This document shows, in pieces, positions 12,166-24,906 of a stretch of DNA of 64,000 nucleotides; position 1 is the first letter of the stretch, and each line of letters opens with the position of its first letter. A program made the translations under genes and the position numbers. Source of the stretch: Humulus lupulus. Lineage: Eukaryota; Streptophyta; Magnoliopsida; Rosales; Cannabaceae. The notes beneath the pieces were generated by a model. The model worked only from the letters and a program-made list of their open reading frames with translations. It was not told the DNA's origin and made no database searches. The stretch is from positions 227,041,409 to 227,105,408 of the forward strand of contig NC_084794.1 of the NCBI RefSeq assembly GCF_963169125.1, written 5' to 3'.

Positions 12166-15037
12166 TGTAACGCCCTGGATAGCCAAGACTGCTACACTGT
12201 GTATTTATAAAGGTGTAGGACTTGCTAATCAAGTCATTTAGTTAAATCGTGATACTAAAACCGCTGATGAATTAGGGTTAAAAGGTTTTGGTCTCAAAAG
12301 TGTACATTTTATATAACAAAACATTTTATACATGGGATCCCAAAAAGGAACAGTGTTCGAAAGTCAGTTTACAAAATTTCCAAGGTTTAAACAACTATTA
12401 GCCATTCTAAGGCAAAACAGACATTTCTGGCTCCCCTGTTCCTATCTTCCCCTCAACCGTGGCGGCTGAGCAGCTGGTCATGTACATTCAGCTCACAGAG
12501 CTCTCCAAGTCTGGGCTGGTCAAGTTTGCCCTTGCCTTTACCTGCACCACGTAGCACCCGTGAGCCAAGGCCCAGCAAGAAAACATGATATGCATCACAA
12601 TCAACATTAACAGATGAGTAATCCTTAAAGCATGATCAAACACTTAACACTCATATTAATTACATAACACGTATTCAGAAACAGAGATGCAACTAAACGT
12701 TAATAACAATCAAGTTACATGATAATTAGGGCCGACAACTTAGGCCGCACCCTCTGTTTACCCCACTGACTCCAACCCGCTTAAACCGAGCTCAGTGTAT
12801 AATAAGCTGTCCTCAGCTACCAGTGGTCGAGCCGCGCCCTGTGCGCTAATGTAACCTTGGAACTCTTAGGCCGTTGGTTTACTGTTTACATGGCATAATA
12901 CCATCTTTTCAAAGCTTACATATTAGGGAACCCTTAGTCCCATTACAAATACACAACCAGGTGTAGTTTTCTTACCTTTAATTTCCACGTTCACTGACTA
13001 CGATCGTTGACTCTCGAGCATGATCCGCTTCTTGAGCCCTAGCTTAACACCTAGTTACAACCAAGGTAATGGATTCCATTAATATTCAAATAAAGGTTTT
13101 CGGGTACAATGCTAGCTTCCGGGACATCGAATTCCACCAAACACGGTGGTGGAATCGATCCCGAGCACCCTAGGTTAGGTTCCTGCGCATAAAATCCCCA
13201 AAAGATCAAGAATGCACCTAAGGGATGCGGCCCTTGAAACCTAGCTGTGGCCCGCCCCTAAAATAGAACCCAAGCCCCTCAGTAGGCAGACACGCGCCGT
13301 GTGGCGTGCTTCCCCTTTGGCACACCCACATGGGGCCATTTTGTAATGAGCATGCCTTGGTGCTTGATCATTAGTCAAGTCTTGCACCAAGCAACCTCAT
13401 GGGATAGGGTGGTGGCAGTTTTGTAATATTGCATATGTCTCCCAGAAAAAAATCATATATGTTCCTGGGAAGACTTTATTTCCCTAGAAGGCTCCTTAGG
13501 GGGAGGTGACCTGGTGACTTAGGGAAGCACCATGGCCATCAGCAAATAGGGGCCAAAGCTGTGTACTCCCTTGCCCTATGAAGGCTATATATTAATGAAA
13601 TAACATTTATCCATACTTGCCCCTGTGTGCTTCCTTGTTGCTTATGTGTTGCTTGTTTGTTAGTTTCGTTGGGCCACTGCGTGCCATTTGCCTTGTTGTG
13701 TGCTTTGTGTTGTGTGGACGTTCCTAGGAATGACTTGCTTTGTGCTTGCTCATACTTCGTTATTGCCCGTTGCATGTCCGAGATGTGTATGTGGCTAACA
13801 GCTGAGTTTGTTTGCCTGTAGGTGTGTGTTGTAGGCTGACTTGCTAGTTTGAAGAGTCTGCAAGTGCCGCACGTTCCGTCTAGTTGGAGCACCCAAATAG
13901 CCGGCCCGTGACATGCCGCGACCCTGCCATGCCCTGTGGCGCCACGACGCTCCCCTTTGGCCGAGCCTCCCTGGCTCCTCTGCTTTGTAGGGCCACAGCG
14001 CCCTAGAACAGAGCCGCGACCAAACCCTTCGTGCATAGAAAAACCTCCATTTTTGACTCTCAAACCTCACTCAAACTCCTCATAAACTACCCCAACCCCA
14101 CAATTCAATTACCCAAAGGCTTCCCACATAATTCTAGCAACACAACCTGCCTGAAACCTAGATTGAAAACCCATCGAAAATCTATTTCAATCCCTAAAAC
14201 TTATTAACTTAAGAACACAAAAACCAGCCATTAAACCATAAATTTGAGCTTACCTCAACTGCAGAATCAATCCTCCAAAAGATTTCTGGGCTAACTTCCA
14301 AGGTTCTAGCTTCAATTTAATCTTCAAATCCAAAACCCAAAAACCACTTAGAACACAACCAAAATCACAGAATTTCAACAATAGAGAGTGGGAGTCAATC
14401 CTTACCTTAGTCCCTGATTGAATCCTCAATTAACCCTTGAGCTAATCCTCTAAATCCTAGCTTCAATCCTCAGAATTTCAGCTACAATTTCTACGTTCTG
14501 TGTTTCTTTTTTCCTTTGAGAGAGAAAGAGAGGAAGAGGAAAGTGTTGGTCTAATTTTTTCTTTTGCTTTCTAAAGCCTCTTAAGTCTATCCTTAAGTGA
14601 TTAAGCTAATCCCAAGGCCCGAGGTACCGAAAACGTCCCCCGATGGCAAAATAGTAAAATTCCCCAAAATTCCTGCTTAAGCTTCCTAACCTCAAATATA
14701 TCTCCATATATTTATTTCCATAACCTGATAGTCTAAATAACCACCCAATTCCTGAAATACCCCTGACTTGACCAAAGTCAAACATTAAGCCCCCGTTGTG
14801 ACTTCCCGCCAACTAGCTCCTTAGGATCGCCTCAAGTCGCACGCTGCAGATTTACCCACATAATAATGTGGTTCTCACAGATACAACATTTCACCACATT
14901 TACATTCATATAATCATACAAGCATGGTTATCATATAATCATGCATTAAATCAATAAATTCACACATAAACCAATTATGGCCTCTCGGCACACTAATCAA
15001 GGCCCTTAAGCCACATTAATGATTTTGGGTCGTTACA
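12166..15037 (-). repeat. E3: solo LTR, same family as E1
   Basis: The 2872-bp LTR begins TGTAACGACC (minus, 15037) and ends CGTTACA (12166). It is flanked by the perfect 5-bp duplication TGAGA at 12161-12165 and 15038-15042. No internal element sequence is present, so it is the product of LTR-LTR recombination. Its left end matches the 5' LTR of E1 and its right end matches the start of the 3' LTR of E1, so it shows the full length of that LTR. GCCGCGAC words occur at 13915-13922 and 14013-14020. Open frames within 13539-14070 are not conserved and are not called. Confidence 0.95.
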
Positions 15038-16532
15038 TGAGATGACCAGGGCAAGGATAGAGCTGGTGGTGGGCCAATTGGCCAATGTTACCTTGCAGTT
15101 GACCCTACTAGAGCAGATCAAGGCGGGGCAATTGGTGGATGTGCAGTTACAGGAAGTCAGACAGAATGTCTTAGCAGGGATAGCTAAGGATTATTCTGTT
15201 TATGAGGTTGGTATACTTCGATATCAGGGGCGGATTTGCGTTCCAGCAGATGAAGGGATTAGAAGAGAGATATTAGATGAATCTCACACTATGCCATACT
15301 CGCTTCATCCGGGTACCACAAAGATGTATCAGGATCTACGGACATTATATTGGTGGCCCGAGATGAAGAAGGATGTGGTGGAGTACGTGGCCAGGTGTTT
15401 GACATGCCAGCAGGTGAAAGCTGAGCATCAGCGACTAGCGGGATTGCTTCAACCTTTGGGTATTACTGAGTGGAAGTGGGAGGACTTTACCATGGATTTT
15501 GTGGGAGGCCTACCCAGGACAGTGGGACTCTATGACTCGATGTGGGTGATAGTGGACAGATACACCAAGTCATCTCATTTTCTGCTAGTGAAGTTGACTT
15601 ACACAGTGGAACAATATGCAGAGTTGTATGTGAGGGAGATAGTTCATCTCCATGGGGTTCCTAAGTCTATTGTATCCGATCGAGGCCCTATCTTTACCTC
15701 CAAGTTCTGGGGAGCTCTGCAGAAAGCCATGGGGACTCAGTTGAAGTTTAGCATAGCCTTTCATCCTCAGACTGATGGACAGTCTGAGAGGACGATTCAG
15801 GTGTTGGAGGATATGCTTAGGGTGTGTGTGATTGACTTCGAGGGATCTTGGAGTAAGTATCTCCCATTGATTCAGTTTTCATATAACAATAGTTATCAGT
15901 CCACGATTGGGGTGGCTCCTTACGAGATGTTATATGGGAGGAAGTGTAGGTCGCCCATTCATTGGGATGAAATGGGTGAGAGGAAATATTTGGGGCCAGG
16001 CATGGTTCAGAAGACAAATGAAGCTATTGAGAAGATCCAAGATAGAATGCTTGCTTCGTAGAGTAGACAAAAAAGCTATGTTGACCCTAAGCGTAGAGAT
16101 GTGGAGTTCTAGGTTGGGGACCACGTATTTCTACGAGTTTTACCACTGCGAGGGGTGAGGAGATTTGGAGTAAAGGGAAAACTTAGCCCTCAATTTATTG
16201 TACCTTTTGAGATTCAAGAAAGGATTGGACAGGTGGCTTATAGGTTGGCCTTGCCACCATCATTGTCAGGAGTTCATGACGTATTCCATGTTTCTATGTT
16301 GCAGAAGTACGTCTCTGATTCGACACATATGCTGAAGTATGAGGATTTGGAATTGCAGACAGACTTGTCTTATGAGGAACGATCGATTCAAATATTAGAT
16401 CAAAAGGAAAAGGTTCTATGGAATAAGACAATTCCTCTAGTTAAAGTATTGTAGAGGAATAGCAAGGTCGAGGAAGTGACCTGGGAGCTTGAGTCGGTGA
16501 TGCGGGATCAGTATCCCGAGCTATTCAGGTAA
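15038..16532 (+). pseudogene. E1 integrase with C-terminal chromodomain
   Basis: Integrase inserts the cDNA, and the chromodomain of this clade is thought to guide it to modified chromatin. The frame continues across the E3 site. Visible: HHCC region (SLHPGTTKMY, CLTCQQVKAEHQ), catalytic core with TMDF, SDRGPIFTS and SERTIQ, then [36 protein letters not shown], and a chromodomain-like end ([20 protein letters not shown], then KVEEVTWELE) finishing at TAA 16530-16532. TAG at 16059 and 16110 replace Gln present in E2. TAG at about 16452 replaces an expected Trp. Confidence 0.92.
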
Positions 16533-16551
16533 ATTTTGAGGATGAAATTCT

Positions 16552-16569
16552 GAGTAGGGGGGGGATAGG
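16552..16569 (+). other. E1 polypurine tract
   Basis: A G-rich run (GTAGGGGGGGGATAGG) lies immediately before the 3' LTR. It is the expected primer site for plus-strand DNA synthesis. Confidence 0.85.
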
Positions 16570-18260
16570 TGTAACGACCCAAAATTACTAACAAGGTTTA
16601 AGGGCCTTGATTAGTGTGTCGGGAAGGCACAGATGGTTTATGTGTGAATTAAACAGTTTAATGCATGATTATGTGATGATCATGCTTATGTGATTACATG
16701 AATAAATGAGATGCATGATTATGAGAATTAGTATGCATGTAGGCCTGTGTAGAATATTAGGGCATATTTGTAATTTTGGCCTGTTGAGGGTATAAATGTG
16801 ATAAACTATGGAGATCACATTATCATGTGGATATGTTAGCAGTATGCGAACTGAGGCGATCCTAGCGAGCTAGTTAGTGGGAAAGTCACAACGAGACCCA
16901 ATACCTGGCTCGGGTCGAGTCAAGGGGTATTTCAGGTATTAGATGGTTATCTAGGTTATTAGGTTATGAAAATAAATATTTGGAGATATATTTAAGGATA
17001 GGAAGCCTAGGTGGGGATACTGGGGAATTTTACCATTTTTGCCCTCGGGGACGTTTTGGTACCCCGAGCCTCGGGATTGACATAATGAACTAAAGTTAGA
17101 CTAAGAAAAGTTGAGAAAACAGTAAAAGAAACTTAAACCGACCCTCTCCTTCTCTCAGTTTTATCATCTTCTTTCCTCTCTTTTTCTCTCAAGGGAGACC
17201 ATTGGACCTTAAGGAAATTCAGCTAGGAATTCAGTGGATTGAGCTAATGTTTTGGAAGATTAATTTAGTATTCAGGTAAGGAGTTCAACCAGAATTGAGG
17301 TAAGACTTGAGGTACACTCTTGGTTATTTAAATTCTATGGTTTTGATTGAGTTCTAAGAGGTTTTTGGGTTTTGAAATTGAAGACTAAATTGAAGCTAGG
17401 AACCTAGGAGTCAGCACAAAAAATTCTTATAGAGTTGGTGCTTCAGTGAAGGTAAGCTTGAATATATGATCTAATGTCTGAATCTTGGTGTTTTCTTGAC
17501 TGGTTTTGATGTTTTTAAGCTTTTGGGGTTCATAAATTGAAGTGGGATTTTTATGAGTTTCTAGGCTAAGTTTTTGCTGGATTATGTTGCTGGGAACGTG
17601 TTAGAATCTTTGTGACAATTGAGTTGTGGAATTAGGATGGTTTTGGGTTGTTTTGAGTGAGGTTTGAGTGTTAAAAATGGTGGTTTTTTTGGGTTCGCAT
17701 ATGAGTGTCGCGGCCCTGTTCTTCCGTGTCGCGGCATTAGGTTGAAGCAGGATTTGGGGACCATTCTGAGTGCCACGACCCCCATAGGGCTATGCCGCGG
17801 CGCTAGGCTAAATTCAAGAAAGGGGAGTTTGAGTTTTTAGGGTTTTGGCTCAGGGGGCTCGGGGGACGCTTCCGCTACCTTGTGCGGGGAAATGGGAGGT
17901 CCCGAGAGTACGAGATTGGTTTCGAGAGATGATTATGAATTGGTTAGTAATGAGAGTGCAATGTATGTGTTGTGACTAGGTATTCGGCGAGGCTCGGGTT
18001 AGAGGACCGCACTCGGGATTTCTGTGCTCAAGAAGCTCGGTACATAGGCAAGAAAACTGCACCCGGTTGTGAATTTATAATGGGACTAAGGGTTCCCTAT
18101 TTTAAATGCTTTATGAAGGATGTTATTATGCCATGTAAATAATAAACGAAAGACCTAAGAATGTAGGGGTTTACGTTGGCGCACAGGGCACGACTCAGCC
18201 ACTGGTAGCTGAGGACAGCTTATTATTCACTGAGTTCAGTTTAAGCGGATCGGAGTCAGT
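16570..18260 (+). repeat. E1 3' LTR, 3' part missing
   Basis: It starts TGTAACGACCC and follows the reverse complement of E3 up to about 18,260, where the match breaks and leader sequence begins. About 1.2 kb of LTR end is missing compared with E3. It carries GTCGCGGC at 17707-17714 and 17728-17735. Confidence 0.88.
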
Positions 18261-18534
18261 GGCTAGACATGTAGATTCGCTGCTAGAGACAAGCTCGATT
18301 CAGGGTTTGGTAATGTGTATATGTGCTTATATTCTTGTGTGCTTGGAAAGAATTATGAATGTTGCTATCTGTTGGATTAATAGGAAGCATGAGATACTAA
18401 TTGGGCCTGGTCCTTGACTGTTGTGTGATGATAGTGAGGCGTGCTTATTAGCATTGTTGTGCATGTAAATGAATATCTGAATGATTAACTGCATATTGCA
18501 TATATTAGGGTGAATGTATGGATGAATGCTCATA
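18261..18534 (+). repeat. Displaced copy of the E1 leader
   Basis: Closely matches about 374-625 in the E1 leader, in the same orientation, although here it follows a 3' LTR. It is joined on the right to the minus-strand integrase of E4 with no target duplication; the shared letters CATA suggest microhomology. Confidence 0.8.
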
Positions 18535-20220
18535 CAACATCTCATATGGAGCCACTCCAATAGTCTACTGAGAGCTATTGTTGTAGGACAACTCAATCAA
18601 AGACAAATGCTTCTCCAGGACCCTTCATAGTCTAAAATGCATGCTCACATCATGTCTTCTAATATCTGAATCGTCCTCTCAGATTGTCCATCTGTCTGAG
18701 GATGATAGGCTATACTAAACTTTAGCTGAGTACCCATAGCCTTCTGCAGACTTCCCCAAAACTTAGAAGTAAAGTTGGGGTCTAGATCCAACACAATAGA
18801 CTTTGGAGCCCTATGGAGACGTACAATCTCCTTGACATACAACTCAGTGTACTGATCTACTGTAAAATTTGTCCTCACGGGCAGAAAATTGGCTGAATTG
18901 GTATATCTGTTTACAATCACCCATACTAAGTCATGATGCCCCACCGTTCTAGGCAAGCCCACCACGAAATCCATAGTGATGTTTTCCCACTTCTACTCAG
19001 GAATACCTAAGCCTGTAACAACCTAGTTGGACTTTGGTGTTCAGCCTTCACCTGCTAGCAGGTTAGGCACTTAGCCATATATTCAGTCACATCTTTCTTC
19101 ATCCCATGCCACTAATACAAATATTTTAGATCCTGATACATCTTTGTGGTTCCTGGATGTAGAGAGTATAGTGTAGTATGAGATTCATCCAGAATCTTCA
19201 GTCTGATAGCAGAGTCCATCATTACACAAATCCGCCCTTTATACCTCTGAAAACCCATCTCTGAAAGAGTATAGTCCTTAGCTACTCAAGCTAGGATGTC
19301 TCCTCTATGCCTCATCAACTGAGAAATATTCATCTAACTCTCCTTTATCCTCTCCAAAAGAGTAGATTGTAAGGCGATGTTGGCTAATTAGCCCACCACC
19401 AACTCTATCCCTGCTTTAGTCATATCCTCTGCCAATTCCTTTGATAGTTATTTCAAACTGAATAAATGTCTCGGACCTCTCTGACTCAAGGCATTTGCCA
19501 CTACGTTGGCTTTCCTTGGATGGTGAAGAATCTCACAGTCGTAGTCCTTCACCAACTCCAGCCAACGCCTCTGTCTCATGTTCAGATCTTTATGGGTAAA
19601 GAGATACTTTAGTCTCTTGTGGTCAATGTATATCTCACACTTCTCCCTATACAGGTAGTGTCGCCATACTTTAGTGCAAAGACCACCGCTGCTAAGTCCA
19701 AATCATGAGTAGGGTATCACTGCTCATATTCCTTTAGTTTTCATGATGCATAGACAATCATCTTTCCAGCCTGCATAAGAACACAACCTAACCCCTGCTT
19801 CGATGCATCACAATAGACCACAAACTTCTTTAGAACTAGAGCAGTGATCAATCACCGCTTCAACTCCTGGAAGTTGTTATCACATCTATCTAACCATACA
19901 AACTTAAGGTTCTTGTGTATCAGCTCCGTCAGTGGTGTAGAAATCCTTGAGAACCCTTCCACAAAGCGCCAAAAATACCCTGCTAATCCAACGAAACTTC
20001 TAATCTCAAAAGAATTCCTTGGCCTTGGACAATCCTTGATTGCCTCGATCTTGGATAGATCTACCTTAATCTCATCTTTACTAATAATGTGATCGAGGAA
20101 TGTCACATGAGGTAACCTGAGCTCACACTTCTTAAACTTGTCGTACAACCTGTGTTCCCTCAATCTCTGTAGTACTAACAGGAGATGTTGCTCGTGTTCT
20201 GCCTCTAACTGTGAATAAAC
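18535..20220 (-). pseudogene. E4 pol: RT end, RNase H, integrase
   Basis: On the minus strand from 20220: EAEHEQHL, RLREHRLYDKFKKCEL and GLAGYFWRFVEGFS (RT thumb region); an RNase H block (about 19840-19480) ending in NVVANAL-like sequence; then integrase with LHPG, C-x2-C and catalytic blocks including MDFVVGLPRTVG and LDLDPNFTSKFWGSLQKAMG, where SDR/SDL is expected at the second Asp. At least two frame changes and several stops are present. The sequence ends within the MLYGRKC block of integrase. Confidence 0.85.
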
Positions 20221-23200
20221 TGTTAGGATTAATGCTCCAAAAACATGTAAAGACATTTAATTGAATTTAAACAAATGGATGATTTTATTATATTTGAATG
20301 TTATAATTATCGTTTGAATTAATTATAGGCTAATATCAAGAAAATTCCTTATTCATTTATGAGAATATGAACTTGTATGTGTACGAGAGAATTAAGATCA
20401 TATATAATGAATAAAATAGTCAGTAACATATTAAATTATGGAATCTTTAATGAATGGTTACTAGTACGATTTGCTAAGCATACGAGATGCAAGTAATCTA
20501 GATTCAGACTACTAATGTGGATAGACATCTTAGTAAAGGTGTTGTATATAATAGAGATTATATATGACAAGAATGATGAGAATAATTGTCTTTATAAACT
20601 TGTCATTTGACATAAAGATTTAATTCTTATCATAATACATGATCATCTGTAGAGTAGTCTAAATGCTGAGTATTCATGAACTCCTGTTTGAATTTATTGG
20701 ATCTTTTGATTCACTCGTTAAGGTCTCTTAGTATAATGAGGCTAATGAATTTTGTTTTGGAGATTCAATATCATGGATGGCTGGGAACATGAATCACAAT
20801 AATGAAATCCATACTTTTCTAATAGATCGAATATTAGTTCCCTTAAAGGTTAATTTTGGAACTGAATAGTTATTGAGCTCAAATCTATAATTTGATTATA
20901 GATTAATTATTCGCTAGTAAATTAATGCTACTTAAGGATCAAGAGGTAATTAGAAGGGTAAAACAATATTTTTGATCAGCTCTAATTAATGAACCAATAA
21001 ATGGAGGACAAAACTGTTAGGGTTTTATGCCCTAATTAAAACCCAATTTCTTTGCAATCTTATTTTATCATCAATAAAAGAATAAAAATCATTTTTGACT
21101 TGGTCAATAACTTTACTCACATATTTTATTTTCATGATTATTTGTTTGATATAAACTTCTATTAAATCCCGAGAATATAACTAATCATATTTATAGTGAC
21201 GTAATCACAGTGGAATATAAATATGATTATATGCTCAAAAATAAGTTAGTCCTAAGATTAGTTAGTGCACATAATTTACACTAACTTGCCAATCAATGAT
21301 ATGATCGACTTACACATTGTAGTGTTATGTTCCTTCCAAAACATTAGCAAAGTAGATAAGATCGAATATATTTGTTACATTAGAATGGACTGATATTGAC
21401 AGTAGATAGGATAAGTAAACATACCATTATTATCTATTATAGTCATATCATATAGTTGAACATATGTCTGTTCAATCTCAATTTTGAGTGGTTAGCATTC
21501 TAACTGATTGTATTATTTGAGTTCTTTGACTTGTTCGTTACCAGCTTACCCTGCGGACTATCCCATACTTACATCCTGGGAACTCGGTAGTATAATTGAG
21601 TGGGAGTGTTAATCATAGATATGAACATCTATAGCTTCTAATGAAGAAGTAAAACGATGGATCCTTTTAGTTTGGTTTGAGGTGCTAAATGATAGAGATC
21701 TCATTTCAGTAATTAATATTAGTTTACTGAAATATCATTTAGAAGGAACTAAGTGTTTTAAGGATAAAATACAATGAGGGGTACAACAGTATTTTAGTCC
21801 CATCTTATTATAGACCTTCTATAGAGGATTGAGTGACAATTATGGTTGTAACAATGGATAATTAATAGTGTATCTATATTTTTTACAGAGCGTTCTATGA
21901 ATTCTAAAGTGCACTTCCGAGTCTTTAGTGGAGTCACGAGGAATTAATAAGTTAGTAAATTTATTTGTTAGATTTATGTTAACTTATTGGAGCTTGTTTT
22001 CATAGGCCCATGGTCCCTACAGTACCTTGGATAAAATTATCTAGATAGTCTCAATTAGTTGATTTAATTATGAATTAGAATTATTAAAGTTGACCAGGTC
22101 AATTTTGGATAGTTTCACAAAGTTATGCAATTTAGAGAAGAAAAGAGATTTTAGGGCAGATTTATTAATTAAGATAAATTGGTGTCTAATTAATAAATAA
22201 GTTTAAATCAAGGTTCAAATTATAAATATTTAATTTGATAAATGATCTAAATAATTATTTAATAAATTAATTAATAGAAATACGGGCCTTGATTTTAAGT
22301 CAAACGGGCTTATAATTATATGAGAATTTTCACGGGCCTAAAGCCCATGATAATTTTGACCTAATGGCTGATATTACCTATTATTTTATTGATTTTTTTA
22401 ATTAAATAAGTGACCTAATTGAGCCTATAAAAGGAATGCTAAGTGAGAGTTGAAAAAAGATGATCAGAATATCTAGTTTTGGTGCTTTAGTGTTTTAGAC
22501 TCTCTCTACAACAAAATTCATTTTCTAAGCCTCTATATATTCTCTTATCTTCTTCTCTCTCTGTATCTATGTCAATTGTTGAGAATTTCTCACTCTAGTC
22601 TAGATGATTCTAAGGATACTGTGGAAGTTTGTGAGAAAATTTGAAGATCGGTTCAGTTTCTTGGTGATACTGTGCGACAGAAAGGATACAAGGGTTAAAG
22701 AAACTCAAGGAATGACTTATTCATTTCGCTGCATATAATGTAAGTGTTCTTATCATTATCTATATTTAATTCAATTATAGATACATGTTCTAGGTATTCT
22801 TATATTAATTTGTTCAGTATAAGTATTCCCAACAAGAACTACATTTATTGATTCTATCAATGAACTACAAAAGAAAACTCTGTAAATATATTTCTATAAA
22901 TACCTAGAGTGCAATTCCATATTTATAGTGGAGTAATCATGTAATTAATAAATAAGATTAATAGATTAAATAGTTTAATTAATAATCTGGTTTATTGGAG
23001 CTTCGTATTATAGGTCCATGGTCCCCAAATCACCTCTGTCCTACACTGTCAAGGGTAAAAATGTCAAAAGAAAGATTCGTAGAGAGAAAAACTTAATTGC
23101 AAATGAATTAATTTCCCAAAGCAAGGAAGGGATTATGTGATAGTTATGAGTAATTGATTAATTATGAATTATTTATTTATTTAACTATATGGTTTTTATT

Positions 23201-24109
23201 TTGAAAAACTATAGGTTAAAATTAATATTAATCTTTTTTGGATTAATATTTATAGAGAGAATATTAAATATCTTACTTACAATATGATATTTATTTTTTT
23301 GAATTTAAAATTGATATTTTAAGATAAAGTTAATTCTTAATTAACTGATATTTATATTGGGATAAATATATTGTCTTAAAAGTTGATTAAACAAACAAAT
23401 GAGAAAAATTAGGGAAACCCTAATTGATGTGGGTGACACACTCAATGTATAGTGAGTGTGTGGTACCACACACAGAGATTCCCCATCCCTGGGATTTGAA
23501 TTTTGAATTTCAAATGATTTGTTAAATCAGTTATTTAATTATTATTTTAAATATGATTTAAATAAATAATTAAATATAAATAATAAATCAATTTTAATTT
23601 TAATAAAATAAAGAAGAATTAATTAGATTAATTATCTTTATAAATTTGATAGTACGATACTTTCAGATTAGGGAGGTTTTCATTAAGGAGTTTTTAAGCG
23701 ATTAAAAAGTAGATTCTCTCTCTAAGAAAAGCGATAACTTTCTCAAACTTGAAAACTATTCAATACCTCTTCTCTTAGTCAAACCTCTCCAGATCTCATG
23801 CGTTGAGTACATCTAGAGAGTCACATAAATCAACCTTTTGATTCCTACGTGTTCGCACACATCCTTGTGTGTTTGATGATTGGTCTGAAAGATCAAGGTG
23901 TGAGTTTTAAGAACACTGGATAGGAAGATCGTTGATTTTATACAAAAAGATTCAAGGACACTTGATAGGCTACAAGTGGTAATCCCTGATCTATTTTGTA
24001 TGTGATTTAATATTTATATATGTGTATGATTCTGGCTGGTATTAATAATTATTAAAAAGGGTCCATATATTCCGCTGCGTACCTCTGATTTAATCATTTA
24101 ATAACAACA
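20221..24109 (+). repeat. E5 5' LTR, interrupted
   Basis: LTR sequence is 20221-21014 and about 22840-24109, roughly 2.06 kb without the nested LTR. From about 23100 to the end it matches 51475-51512 plus 56414-57305, with scattered differences. It is very AT-rich and no genes are seen in it. Confidence 0.88.
21015..22834 (+). repeat. Copia-like solo LTR nested in the E5 LTR
   Basis: The 1820-bp segment runs from TGTTAGGGTT to CCCAACA. Flanks AAAAC (21010-21014) and AGAAC (22835-22839) match at four of five positions, consistent with an aged duplication. Its first 340 bp closely match 63661-64000, identifying a repeat family. No internal element sequence is present. Confidence 0.82.
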
Positions 24110-24126
24110 GTTGGTACCAGAGCAGT
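24110..24126 (+). other. E5 primer binding site
   Basis: TTGGTACCAGAGCAG directly follows the LTR end AACAACA. It is a one-base variant of the TGGTATCAGAG initiator-Met PBS. Confidence 0.8.
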
Positions 24127-24901
24127 CTATTCATATATATATATATATTAAATACTATGTGGGTTTCTTGCATTTGTTATATGCATGTTCATATGTATAT
24201 TGAATGGATGGATATATTTTTTGAATGTATGGTTGAATGATGGATCATTAATTATATGGTGCTTTTGGGTTAGGAATTTTATTGCTTTTCTAGATCTTGT
24301 GTAAGCCATAAAGAACATAGGATTTTTGTAATTTTATTTTTGAAATATAATTTGAAAATCTGTAAAAAAAACAGAAAAAGAGAAGGACTCGAGCCTAGGG
24401 CCCAAGCCCTAGTCACACACACTAGCCTTGAGGCTTCCCGAGCCCACTCAGCCACCAGCCCCATGGCTTCGTGTGTGCACCCACTGTTTGGCCAAACCTC
24501 GCGTGCACCCGTGCGTCTGCACCCATGCAATCGGCCTGCGTGCCCATGCCCGTGCGCCTGTCCCCAGCGGCGTGCGCACCCGTGTGCCTAGCTGAAGCTC
24601 ATGCGCGCGCCTGGTCCCTGCCATGCGCACCTGCATGCTAGCCAGCCTACCAGCCATGCACTCGAGCCCTTGGCTCCTTGGTGTCTCCATCCCTAGGTTT
24701 CCTAGGGCACCAATCTTGACGCCCAAACCCTAGATCCTAATTTTGTGCAAAATATCTTTTATTTAATTAATTTTAAATTGTTTGAATTTAAAAGTCTAAT
24801 TATTTTATTTTATTAGAAAATAAAATATCTTTTAGTTGATTTAGATTTTAAATCTTAAGTTTAAATCATTATTTAAATTTTATTATATAATAATTTCAAT
24901 T
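24127..24901 (+). other. E5 leader with a GC-rich island
   Basis: AT-rich non-coding leader. It has a TA repeat at about 24136-24149 and, at about 24380-24725, an abrupt GC-rich island rich in CGTGCG, GTGCGC and CACCCGTG words. Both strands are open for 80-90 codons across the island, but composition explains that. No gene is supported. Confidence 0.6.
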
Positions 24902-24906
24902 CAACT

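Larger units (their letters stand above)
1..18534 (+). mobile_element. E1: Tekay-type Ty3/gypsy element (host of E2 and E3)
   Basis: Seen: plus-strand order LTR end, initiator-Met-like PBS, gag with CCHC knuckle, protease, RT, RNase H, integrase, chromodomain-like tail, G-rich polypurine tract and a second LTR. The coding frame is interrupted by E2 (2606-10901) and E3 (12166-15037). Removing each insertion with one copy of its target duplication restores continuous reading. Known: this domain order plus a C-terminal chromodomain defines chromoviruses, and the long LTRs suit the Tekay/Del clade. Many stop codons, at least two frameshifts and a changed RT catalytic residue make it non-functional. 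The right limit is a fused extra leader copy, so the exact original 3' end is lost. Confidence 0.9.

Noticed and set aside
13539..14070. Overlapping 174- and 91-codon minus frames plus a plus-strand frame
   Set aside because: They lie entirely in solo LTR E3, are not conserved in the E1 copy and have biased composition.
24279..24726. Pro/Cys/His-rich frames on both strands
   Set aside because: They follow from the GC-rich low-complexity island; neither strand shows a domain.
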